Origin: Dysgonomonas sp. UBA7710
GTDB lineage: Bacteria > Bacteroidota > Bacteroidia > Bacteroidales > Dysgonomonadaceae
Assembly: GCF_002482385.1 (NCBI RefSeq)
Contig: NZ_DLFW01000035.1
Coordinates: forward strand, 1 to 64,000
Reading direction: 5' to 3'
Length of the DNA stretch: 64,000 bases
Under the pieces are notes generated by a model. The model did no database searches. It was given only the letters and a program-made list of their open reading frames with translations, and was not told where the DNA came from. The position numbers and the translations under genes were made by a program. Within the stretch, counting starts at the first letter, position 1. Each line of letters starts with the position of its first letter. Positions 50,010 to 57,799 of this stretch are shown here, piece after piece.

Positions 50010-51626
50010 TTAAGATGTTAAAGCCTTTTTCTTCGCCAGAAAATCTTTTATGCCTCCGATATGCTCTCTTACTTTTTTATCAGAAAATTCAAATACTTTG
50101 GTCACGAGGCCGTCAAGAAAATCACGGTCATGGGAAACTAATATAACTGTACCGTCATAATCTGACAATGCATTTTTCAAAACCTCTTTTGTCTTCAGGT
50201 CGAGATGGTTGGTTGGCTCATCGAGAATAAGGAGGTTGACGGGTTCAAGTAATAATTTTATCATAGCCAATCTTGTGCGTTCTCCTCCCGAAAGTACTTT
50301 GACTTTTTTCTCGGAGTCGTCTCTGTTGAACATAAACGCGCCTAATATATTGCGTATCTGTGTGCGGATATCCCCCTCGGCAACCCTGTCGATAGTTTCA
50401 AAAACGGTGAGGTCTTCATCCAATAGGTCAGCTTGGTTCTGAGCAAAGTATCCGACTTCCACATTGTGTCCCAGCATAATATTGCCTCCATATGGCGTTT
50501 CGCCCATTACGCATTTTACAAATGTCGATTTACCTTCTCCGTTCTTTCCTGCCAGAGCTATCTTTTCGCCTCGTTCTATCATCAGGTTGGCATTTTCGAA
50601 TACCAGATAATCATCATATTTCTTTGTTACCATATCCACTGTCAGCGGATAGTTTCCCGAACGGGTAGCCGGCTGAAAACGGATGCGTATCTGTGACTTA
50701 TCTTCTTCGTCTATTTCTACCCGCTCCATTTTTTCCAATTGGCGGATACGGCTTTGCACCAATACTGCTTTGGCTGCCTGTGCACGGAAGCGTTCGATAA
50801 ATTCTTCTATTTCGGCAATTTGCTTTTGTTGGGCTTCCCATGCATGTATTTGTTGCAGGCGGCGTTCCTGACGGAGTTCCACATATTTAGAATAATTGAC
50901 TTTATAGTCGTAAATACGTCCCATAGTAAGTTCTATCGTACGCGTGGTAACAGCATCAATAAATGCCCTGTCGTGAGAAATGAGTACTACAGCTTTGGCC
51001 TGAGTATTGATAAACTCTTCGAGCCACCCGATAGACTCTATATCAAGATGGTTGGTAGGCTCATCAAGAAGCATTACATCAGGATTCCGTAATAGAAGTT
51101 TGGCCAGTTCGATACGCATACGCCATCCGCCACTGAATTCACTTGTCATACGGTCCAGGTCGGTACGCTTAAAGCCAAGTCCGAGCAATGCCTTTTCCAC
51201 TTCCCCTTCGAAACTGATACCCTCTACCATTGCCAGACGTTCATGTGCATGGGTAAAGTCGTCTATCAGTTTGGCATAATCATCTGATTCGTAGTCGGTA
51301 CGGGTTTCCAATTGCCTGTTCATATCTTCTATGTCGGCCTGCAAATCGAAAATATGGGAGAATGCCAAAGAGGCTTCTTCTCTTACCGTACGCTCGTCGG
51401 TAATTTTCATAACCTGAGGTAAATATCCTACTGTTACACCGTCAGGTCCTGTTACCGAGCCTTTATAATGAGTATTCACTCCGGCCAGTATTTTGAGCAT
51501 CGTACTTTTTCCTGCTCCGTTTTTACCGACTAAAGCAATTTTATCTTTATCGTTTATTATATAGCTGATATTATCAAATAATACTCTGTCGCCTAATTCT
51601 ACCTTTAAACTGTCTACAATTAACAT
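50010..51626 (-). CDS. ABC-F family ATP-binding protein (ribosome-associated type)
   Basis: A 538-residue protein with two ABC ATPase domains and no membrane segments. First Walker A GKNGAGKST (residues 34-42), signature FSGGWRMRIELAKLL, Walker B VMLLDEPTNHLDI. The charged linker (~235-300, RQERRLQQIHAWEAQQKQIAEIEEFIERFRAQAAKAV) is the P-site-tRNA-interaction motif. Second Walker A is GKNGEGKST, with LSGGERTRLAMIKLL and LLILDEPTNHLDL. ABC-F proteins act on ribosomes in translation or antibiotic protection. It is most like YbiT/EttA housekeeping members. Confidence 0.93.
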   Translation of the reverse strand: MLIVDSLKVELGDRVLFDNISYIINDKDKIALVGKNGAGKSTMLKILAGVNTHYKGSVTGPDGVTVGYLPQVMKITDERTVREEASLAFSHIFDLQADIEDMNRQLETRTDYESDDYAKLIDDFTHAHERLAMVEGISFEGEVEKALLGLGFKRTDLDRMTSEFSGGWRMRIELAKLLLRNPDVMLLDEPTNHLDIESIGWLEEFINTQAKAVVLISHDRAFIDAVTTRTIELTMGRIYDYKVNYSKYVELRQERRLQQIHAWEAQQKQIAEIEEFIERFRAQAAKAVLVQSRIRQLEKMERVEIDEEDKSQIRIRFQPATRSGNYPLTVDMVTKKYDDYLVFENANLMIERGEKIALAGKNGEGKSTFVKCVMGETPYGGNIMLGHNVEVGYFAQNQADLLDEDLTVFETIDRVAEGDIRTQIRNILGAFMFNRDDSEKKVKVLSGGERTRLAMIKLLLEPVNLLILDEPTNHLDLKTKEVLKNALSDYDGTVILVSHDRDFLDGLVTKVFEFSDKKVREHIGGIKDFLAKKKALTS

Positions 51627-51656
51627 CTAAATTTACCTTTTTATTTTTTAGAGCTG

Positions 51657-51664
51657 CAAAGGTA
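51657..51664 (-). promoter_or_regulatory. -7 box of the ABC-F gene
   Basis: TACCTTTG on the minus strand, 30 bp upstream of the ATG. Confidence 0.55.
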
Positions 51665-51851
51665 GGAAAAAGAAACAAACAATTAGTGACAGACAGATAT
51701 AGCAGGAGAAATATTTATCATTGCTGCAAAATCATTATATATTATTAGAGAATTTACATTATTCATAAAAATAAAAACAGAATACTTAAAATATTTTTCT
51801 GTTTCATCCGTCTAAATAAATAGGTGATTTAACATTTGAAACGATACGAAG

Positions 51852-52013
51852 ATGAGTGGTTATAAAGACAAAAAGGACGACAATAAAGCAGACAAAAAGA
51901 AAAAACTGAAAACGAAGCCTTCCGAAAATACAGACAGTCCGTATGTAAAACTGGCTATAGCTCTGGAAGAACTATGTTCCGATGATTTTGAATTTGAAGA
52001 AGATGATGCATAA
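51852..52013 (+). CDS. small highly charged protein (53 aa)
   Basis: ATG at 51852 opens a 53-residue frame. The N-terminal half is basic and disordered-looking (DKKDDNKADKKKKLKTK). The C-terminal half is an acidic amphipathic helix (SPYVKLAIALEELCSDDFEFEEDDA). No match is known to me. It sits 77 bp upstream of nadD, which has its own promoter box at 52051. The strong charge split and the hydrophobic-acidic end look like a real small protein, but nothing proves translation. Confidence 0.5.
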   Translation: MSGYKDKKDDNKADKKKKLKTKPSENTDSPYVKLAIALEELCSDDFEFEEDDA

Positions 52014-52050
52014 AACCGATCTGACTCTTTCTTTTTCATTATAAGATTCA

Positions 52051-52058
52051 TATATTTG
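52051..52058 (+). promoter_or_regulatory. -7 box of nadD
   Basis: TATATTTG, 32 bp upstream of the ATG at 52091. Confidence 0.55.
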
Positions 52059-52090
52059 TTTCTGTTGCATTTGTATCAATATCTACATTC

Positions 52091-52690
52091 ATGCATAAAA
52101 AAGAAACAGCTAAAAAAATACAGACAGGTATTATGTGCGGATCATTCAATCCTTTACATATGGGGCATGTTATGATAGCCAATTATATGTATGCTTTCGG
52201 GAATCTGGATGAAGTATGGCTGATAGTCACTCCCCGTTGCCCCTCTGATAAGAATACCGAGATGGCAGATGCTGCAATACGATTGGATATCTTAATGCGT
52301 TTTTGTCTCCGGGATCAACGCATACGGCCTTGTGATATAGAGTTTCGTCTGTCCCCGCCCTATTATACGATAAATACAATAATTGCGCTGAAAGAGCTGC
52401 ATCCCGAACGTGAATTTGTTTTATTATTAGGTGAAGATAATTGGTCGAACTTTCATTATTGGTATCGGAGTGAGCAGATAAGAAAAGAAGTGCCTATATT
52501 GATTTATCCAAGAAAAGATAGTAAAGCTGGTGACAATCTACCCGAAAATGTACGAAAAGTAAATGCTCCGCTGATTGAAATATCTTCTACCTTTATAAGA
52601 AATGCAATAAAGGAAAATAAAGATATCCGCAGTTTTCTGCCAGTTGGAGAATATGAATATTTAATTGAGAATAAGATTTATAATAAATAA
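52091..52690 (+). CDS. nadD: nicotinate-nucleotide adenylyltransferase
   Basis: A 199-residue nucleotidyltransferase that joins ATP and nicotinate mononucleotide in NAD synthesis. The ATP-binding GSFNPLHMGH lies at residues 17-26, VLLLGEDNWSNFHYW follows, and ISSTFIRNAIKEN is the C-terminal ISSTxIR signature. The 14 residues before the core are somewhat longer than usual (MHKKETAKKIQT). A bidirectional terminator follows. Confidence 0.93.
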   Translation: MHKKETAKKIQTGIMCGSFNPLHMGHVMIANYMYAFGNLDEVWLIVTPRCPSDKNTEMADAAIRLDILMRFCLRDQRIRPCDIEFRLSPPYYTINTIIALKELHPEREFVLLLGEDNWSNFHYWYRSEQIRKEVPILIYPRKDSKAGDNLPENVRKVNAPLIEISSTFIRNAIKENKDIRSFLPVGEYEYLIENKIYNK

Positions 52691-52693
52691 AGA

Positions 52694-52724
52694 ACAGGAT
52701 GCTGACATCATATCAGCATCCTGT
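52694..52724. terminator. bidirectional terminator between nadD and hexokinase gene
   Basis: ACAGGATGCTGA (52694-52705) pairs with TCAGCATCCTGT (52713-52724). The genes on both sides converge. Confidence 0.75.
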
Positions 52725-52750
52725 AATATATCTGTATCTTTATAATCCAA

Positions 52751-53959
52751 TCAGGACAATGCTGCTATGGCCGATCCTATAAGGTTGGCATTCTTCATCT
52801 TGCTGATATGAACATGTACATCGCTAAGATTAAATTCGATCAACAGCTTACGAAGTTCTTCCGATACCAGGTCTTTGTAGTTCTTTCCTTTACGGTCTTC
52901 ACTCCAGAAAAGGCTTCCTTCAGCTACCAGATGGATTTTCTTTATCGATTTGTCATGTGATACAAGTACCATCACCAATCCGGCAAGCGATGCAGCTACC
53001 AGTTGAGCCGAACGTTTATATATCCAGCGGGATACATCTACATATCTTTTCTTATGGATATCAGGGTAATTCATGATGTTGGTCAGTTTCTGAGCATCAA
53101 ATCTTTCTTCAAATTCATCACAAGGAAAAACCGATTTCAGGATTTCACCCAGATACATGCCCGAAACGGCTTTTTCGAACCGTTGTGCTCCTTTACTGTC
53201 CGAACAGGCATCCACTTTATCATCTATAACAGTTAGATGCGGCGGATAGAAGTTACCCGATTCCAGATTTACAGGAATCAGTCCTTCACCTTTATAATCG
53301 GGATTCAGTTTTTTGATTTTATCAGGACGGATAAATGTAGCCATATTTGTTCCTGTACCTACTATCAATCCGATATAAGCATCGTAGCTGCTATCGGTAA
53401 GTCCTGCAAAAAGACTGGCTACAGTATCGTTTATGACTTTTACTTCGGTAAACTTATCTCCGTTCTCTTTGTTCAGATAATCACGAAGTGGCTGACCTAC
53501 AGGTTTGCCCAACATCTCTTTGATATCCACCCCCTTTGTCCAACGGATAAGGGAAGCATCTCCATTGAGCATCGATTCTGCCGGATAAGAGAAGCAATAA
53601 CCGATTGGCATCTTTCCTTCCATTTTTATTTCGCCGATTGGATCAGCTTGCTCTTTGAACAGATCAGCTTCTGTGAAGCCCGGTGTTTTCATTACGGACA
53701 AGTCTTTTTTCCATCCGTTCTCGGGATGTATAGATGCCTTTCCGTCAATAAAATCAATTGTGGCAACACGATAATTGGTTCCTCCTAAGTCGAGTACCAG
53801 CGCCGAACCTTCTATTCCCGATGTTTTGGGATTGATATAAGTAGGAATACATTGTATTTCGGTATTGTCTTTTCCTAAGCCGTTTTCTACTTTGGTTTGG
53901 AGCGATTGGGCAATTTCTTTCAATTGCTTTGTTTTCAGTTTAAAGATGTTTTTCTTCAT
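52751..53959 (-). CDS. hexokinase (eukaryote-like family)
   Basis: A 402-residue sugar kinase of the hexokinase family found in eukaryotes and Bacteroidota, phosphorylating glucose or other hexoses with ATP. The phosphate-1 loop LVLDLGGTNYRVA lies at ~54-66, and sugar-binding and catalytic blocks MPIGYCFSYPAES, RWTKGVDI, VINDTVASLFAG (catalytic Asp) and LIVGTGTNMATF are present. The length is shorter than the ~450-residue half of mammalian enzymes. It is a single gene with its own promoter. Confidence 0.92.
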   Translation of the reverse strand: MKKNIFKLKTKQLKEIAQSLQTKVENGLGKDNTEIQCIPTYINPKTSGIEGSALVLDLGGTNYRVATIDFIDGKASIHPENGWKKDLSVMKTPGFTEADLFKEQADPIGEIKMEGKMPIGYCFSYPAESMLNGDASLIRWTKGVDIKEMLGKPVGQPLRDYLNKENGDKFTEVKVINDTVASLFAGLTDSSYDAYIGLIVGTGTNMATFIRPDKIKKLNPDYKGEGLIPVNLESGNFYPPHLTVIDDKVDACSDSKGAQRFEKAVSGMYLGEILKSVFPCDEFEERFDAQKLTNIMNYPDIHKKRYVDVSRWIYKRSAQLVAASLAGLVMVLVSHDKSIKKIHLVAEGSLFWSEDRKGKNYKDLVSEELRKLLIEFNLSDVHVHISKMKNANLIGSAIAALS

Positions 53960-54001
53960 AGGGTATATTTATCGTTAAAATAGGCGGATTAAATCGTTCT
54001 A

Positions 54002-54009
54002 CAAAAGTA
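54002..54009 (-). promoter_or_regulatory. -7 box of the hexokinase gene
   Basis: TACTTTTG on the minus strand, 42 bp upstream of the ATG. Confidence 0.55.
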
Positions 54010-54167
54010 TAAATCTATCTTGAATATTGATCATTTATATAAACATATTGGCAAATGAATAACTATTTTTATTACGATTTAACACCGAACTTACTGTTTT
54101 TTTATGTAAAAAAGAAATCTATTGCTATATTTTTTATATCGTAATGTATTGATTTAAAAAATATTGC

Positions 54168-54175
54168 TATATTTG
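54168..54175 (+). promoter_or_regulatory. -7 box of the aldo/keto reductase operon
   Basis: TATATTTG, with a leader of about 65 nt to the ATG at 54248. Confidence 0.5.
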
Positions 54176-54247
54176 TGAAGACCTATTAATCACAAGATAC
54201 ACATTCCGGCACATATATTTAAAACCTTAAAATATTCGACTACCAAC

Positions 54248-55435
54248 ATGGAAAAGAAAGGTGTTAACAGAAGAGATTTCCTCCGGCTTTCGGCAACGGT
54301 GGGTGCAGGTGCCCTGATTGTTCCCGGAACCACAGCGTCTACATTAAGTAAAACCTCACAGGTTAAAATGGACGAGATACCCGTGCGCACATTAGGCCGT
54401 ACAGGCATTAAACTACCGATTCTGAGTATGGGTGTCATGCGTGCCGACAATCCGAATGTAGTGAGAGCTGCTTATAATTCGGGCATTTTCCATTTCGACA
54501 CCGCGCACGGTTATCAGAACGGACGGAACGAAGAAATGCTTGGCAATTTCTTCGAAGGGAAACCGCGCGAAAGCTATTTTCTGGGGACAAAAGTTAAATT
54601 CGATTATCCTTTGAAAGACGATTTTGAACAAGACCTTTATGCTAAGATAGAATTGAGCCTCAAGCGCCTCAAAATGGAATATGTTGATATCTTTTATGCT
54701 CATGCTTACAGCAATGTAGAAGAAGTTTTGGACGAAAGGATAATTGCAGCTCTCAGTAAAATAAAAGAAGACGGCAAAGCGCGTTTTATAGGTTTTTCTA
54801 CTCACGCACATAAACCGGAATTAATAGATGCAGCCATAAAGGCGGGAATATATGATGTGTTACTCATCAGTTATAATTTTAAGTTGAATAATCTGAAAGA
54901 AACACAAGACGCTGTCAAACGTGCCGCCGAAGCGGGTATCGGCATTGTAGCCATGAAGACGATGACCGGAGGTGTGGAAGACGCCAGGGGAAAGAAAAAA
55001 ATAAACGCGCAGGCATGTTTGAAATGGGCATGGCAGAATGAACATATTACGACGGCAATCCCGGGATTTTCCAATTATGATGAATTCGACGAATGTCTGG
55101 CCGCAGCGCAAAGTCCGCAACTGACATCGGGCGAACAGGAATATCTGGCGGCCCTATGCGATAAGGAAATGATGTTTTGCCAGCAGTGTAATAAATGTGT
55201 GGCGCAATGCTCCGAGCATCTTCCTATTCCCGATATTATGCGTGCGTATATGTACACCTACGGATATAAATATTCACAACTATCGAAAGAGACGCTTACA
55301 GAGTTAAATCTGGCGGAAAATATATGCTCAGGTTGTAACTCATGTGCTGTAGACTGCCCATCGGGTTTCAATGTAGCGCAAAAGATAGCGGCGATTACTC
55401 CTGTGATGCGTGTGCCCAACGAATTCTTAACCTAA
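54248..55435 (+). CDS. Tat-exported aldo/keto reductase with C-terminal ferredoxin-type Cys clusters
   Basis: A 395-residue protein. A Tat signal (VNRRDFLRLSATVGAGALIVPG, twin arginines at 8-9) suggests export of a folded, cofactor-loaded protein. The aldo/keto reductase barrel spans ~45-300 (RTLGRTGIKLPILSMGVM, FHFDTAHGYQNGRNEEMLG, YVDIFYAHAY). The C-terminus has two Cys clusters (CQQCNKCVAQC near 314 and CSGCNSCAVDCPSG near 360), fit for two 4Fe-4S centres. NADPH use outside the cytoplasm is unlikely, so electrons probably come through the clusters. It is followed after 16 bp by the DUF6599 gene. Confidence 0.88.
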   Translation: MEKKGVNRRDFLRLSATVGAGALIVPGTTASTLSKTSQVKMDEIPVRTLGRTGIKLPILSMGVMRADNPNVVRAAYNSGIFHFDTAHGYQNGRNEEMLGNFFEGKPRESYFLGTKVKFDYPLKDDFEQDLYAKIELSLKRLKMEYVDIFYAHAYSNVEEVLDERIIAALSKIKEDGKARFIGFSTHAHKPELIDAAIKAGIYDVLLISYNFKLNNLKETQDAVKRAAEAGIGIVAMKTMTGGVEDARGKKKINAQACLKWAWQNEHITTAIPGFSNYDEFDECLAAAQSPQLTSGEQEYLAALCDKEMMFCQQCNKCVAQCSEHLPIPDIMRAYMYTYGYKYSQLSKETLTELNLAENICSGCNSCAVDCPSGFNVAQKIAAITPVMRVPNEFLT

Positions 55436-55451
55436 TTATATTAGACAATAT

Positions 55452-56312
55452 ATGAAAATATTTAAGTATACTATTATCCTCTTTTACTGTGCGCTATATT
55501 CCCTTTCGGCTCAGACACCTGCCGAGTTGAAATCGTGGCTTCCTGCAATCGATGGTTGGACAATTTCGGATAAAGTTGAAGTTTTCAGTCCCGAAAACCT
55601 GTTCGACCGTATAAACGGTGCGGCACCTTTATATATAGAGAACAATTTCAGGGAAATGACACAGATGGAATACACCAGGGGGGATGACTATATCTCCATA
55701 CAGGCATACCGTCATGCAAGTCCTGAAGATGCTTTCGGTATGTATGCTTCGGAACGTTCGTCTGAACTGACATTTTTCCCTATCGGGGGAGAGGCGCAGG
55801 GGGATGACTCCGGTATTTTCTTTTTTGCAGGCAATATATATGTAAAAATGTGGAGCAGTGCACAGGAAAACGTTTCGGAAACGATGAGAGCGATAGCAAC
55901 ACATTTGGCCGGAAGTATTGATGCAACAGCAGATTATCCCCCTGTTGTAAATGCTTTCCCTAAAGAAGATATGATCCCGTATACAGAGGCATATGTTACA
56001 GCCAATTATATAGGCCATACTTTTCTCAATATGGTTTATACAGCTAAATACAAGATAGATAACAAAACGTTTCAGGTTTTTGTTGTCGATGCTAAGTCGG
56101 TAGATGGAGCAAAAGATATTTTGAATAAATATTTCACCTTTACAAAACAACCTTTAGACTTTGCAGAAGGAAATCTAATAATAAAGGACCGTTATAATGG
56201 AGACATACCTGCTATCTGGAAAGGACGGTATATAATAGGTATATTTTCCGAAAACGGAGATAAGATAGTTGGAACCGATAGTATTCTGGAAAAGGTAGCC
56301 GGAGCACTTTAA
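55452..56312 (+). CDS. DUF6599 family exported protein
   Basis: A 286-residue protein with a signal peptide (residues 1-20, ending YSLSAQ). It contains the DUF6599 pattern (LPAIDGWTISDKVEVFSPENLFDRINGAAPLYIENNFREMTQMEY; EDAFGMYASERS). Related proteins are found with respiratory or Fe-S enzymes; the function is not known. It lies 16 bp after the Tat-exported aldo/keto reductase and probably assists or regulates that periplasmic enzyme. A hairpin at 56341-56375 may terminate the message. Confidence 0.8.
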   Translation: MKIFKYTIILFYCALYSLSAQTPAELKSWLPAIDGWTISDKVEVFSPENLFDRINGAAPLYIENNFREMTQMEYTRGDDYISIQAYRHASPEDAFGMYASERSSELTFFPIGGEAQGDDSGIFFFAGNIYVKMWSSAQENVSETMRAIATHLAGSIDATADYPPVVNAFPKEDMIPYTEAYVTANYIGHTFLNMVYTAKYKIDNKTFQVFVVDAKSVDGAKDILNKYFTFTKQPLDFAEGNLIIKDRYNGDIPAIWKGRYIIGIFSENGDKIVGTDSILEKVAGAL

Positions 56313-56340
56313 ATATGAAATACAGTTAACAGTCACAGAA

Positions 56341-56380
56341 TAAAGGCTTAATGAAAAACTTCATTGAGCTTTTATATTTT
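56341..56380 (+). terminator. probable terminator after the DUF6599 gene
   Basis: ATAAAGGCTTAATGAA pairs with TTCATTGAGCTTTTAT, with G-U pairs, around AAAC; ATTTT follows. The rest of the gap to 56598 shows nothing. Confidence 0.55.
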
Positions 56381-56598
56381 CAGATAAAACCTTTTATGTA
56401 AATTCTGTTTACCAATGTGAATAAAAACTAAAATTGCATTTTGTAATTAAACCTTTTCAATTACTTGCTGTCACATTTTCCAAGAGCAGAATTTAGAGGT
56501 CCGAAATAAAGAGTGTTTTTATTAAGCAATGGGCATAAGCAAAATTCATTTTGATTATGTCATTGTGAAAAAACGACAGATGAAATTGAATACTTACT

Positions 56599-57702
56599 AT
56601 GAATAAAAAAACGAAAATAGCACTTATCATTATCATTGTGCTGCTTATTGCCGGAATGGCATTTTATTCTAAAATAAAGGAAATCGTATCGCCTGAAGAA
56701 AAAATAACCGCTACTATACAAGACAATAGTCCGGGGGGCAACAGGGTACGAAATACTTTGAATGTAAACGCGATGATACTGAAGCCCGATAACCTGACGG
56801 AAACGATTCGGGAAAAAGGGCTGCTGATACCCGACGAGGAGGTAGATCTGTCGTTTGAAACTTCCGGGAAAATCACGGAAATACATTTTAACGAAGGCTC
56901 TAATGTCCGGAAAGGGCAATTGCTGGCTAAAGTAAACGACAAGCCATTACAGGCTGAACTAAAAAAACTGAAAGCGCAGATTCCTTTGGCACAAGACCGT
57001 GTATTCCGTCAAAAAGCCCTGCTGGCTAAAGATGCAGTGAGTCAGGAAGCATATGAGTCTGTAAATACGGAACTGGATAAGCTGATGGCTGATATCGAAC
57101 TTACCGAATCGCGAATTGCGCAAACCGAACTGCGTGCTCCATTCGATGGTATTGTTGGTTTACGTCTGGTCAGTGAAGGTACATACGCCTCTCCTTCGAC
57201 GATTGTGACGCGCCTGACTAAAATATCACCACTGAAAGTCGAGTTTTCAGTGGGTGAAGCCTATGTAAACAATATAAAAGCCGGAACCCCTATTACTTTT
57301 ACATTCGACAACGATCTGAGTACATACGGGGCTACCGTGTACGCAGTGGAGTCGAATCTCGACAGAGTTACGCTGACGCTAAAAGCCCGTGCCTTATATC
57401 CCAATGTCGGAGGGCGTCTCAAACCCGGCTTATCTACAAACGTAGAAATAAGATTACAGGAAATAAAGAATACTATTGTTGTGCCCAGTTTGTCAACTAT
57501 TGCGGAAATGGGGCGTGATATAGCATATGTGTACAAAGGCGGAAAAGCCCATCAGGTGACATTGAAAAAAGGAATGCGTACAGCCGCTTCGGTGCAGATA
57601 CTCAATGGCTTGAATGTAGGCGATACTTTACTTGTTACGGGGGTGATGCAGTTGCGTGACGGATTACCTGTGACAATAGATAATTTTGTGGACAATAATT
57701 AA
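56599..57702 (+). CDS. RND efflux periplasmic adaptor (HlyD/MFP family)
   Basis: A 367-residue adaptor bridging the inner-membrane RND pump and the TolC channel. An N-terminal membrane anchor (residues 6-24) is followed by the lipoyl-like domain (PDEEVDLSFETSGKITEIHFNEGSNVRKGQLLAKVNDKPLQAELKKL), an alpha-helical hairpin (~105-165), TELRAPFDGIVGLRLVSEGTYASP, and the beta-barrel and membrane-proximal domains. It is the first gene of a three-gene efflux operon. No regulator is next to it. Confidence 0.93.
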   Translation: MNKKTKIALIIIIVLLIAGMAFYSKIKEIVSPEEKITATIQDNSPGGNRVRNTLNVNAMILKPDNLTETIREKGLLIPDEEVDLSFETSGKITEIHFNEGSNVRKGQLLAKVNDKPLQAELKKLKAQIPLAQDRVFRQKALLAKDAVSQEAYESVNTELDKLMADIELTESRIAQTELRAPFDGIVGLRLVSEGTYASPSTIVTRLTKISPLKVEFSVGEAYVNNIKAGTPITFTFDNDLSTYGATVYAVESNLDRVTLTLKARALYPNVGGRLKPGLSTNVEIRLQEIKNTIVVPSLSTIAEMGRDIAYVYKGGKAHQVTLKKGMRTAASVQILNGLNVGDTLLVTGVMQLRDGLPVTIDNFVDNN

Positions 57703-57710
57703 TCGGCAAA

Positions 57711-57790
57711 TTTGAGAATTAGCAGATATATAAATGGTGCAAAGCAACAGATACAGGAACATATAAATAATCTGCTAATTTGCTAATTGA
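57711..57790. repeat. AT-rich GCAAATTTG/GCTAATT repeat, copy 3, with 11-bp inverted ends
   Basis: AATTAGCAGAT (57717-57727) is the exact reverse complement of ATCTGCTAATT (57770-57780), with about 42 bases between. GGCAAATTTG lies outside on the left and TTTGCTAATTG on the right. It sits between adaptor and pump genes within one operon. Confidence 0.6.
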
Positions 57791-57799
57791 ATTTAAAAT

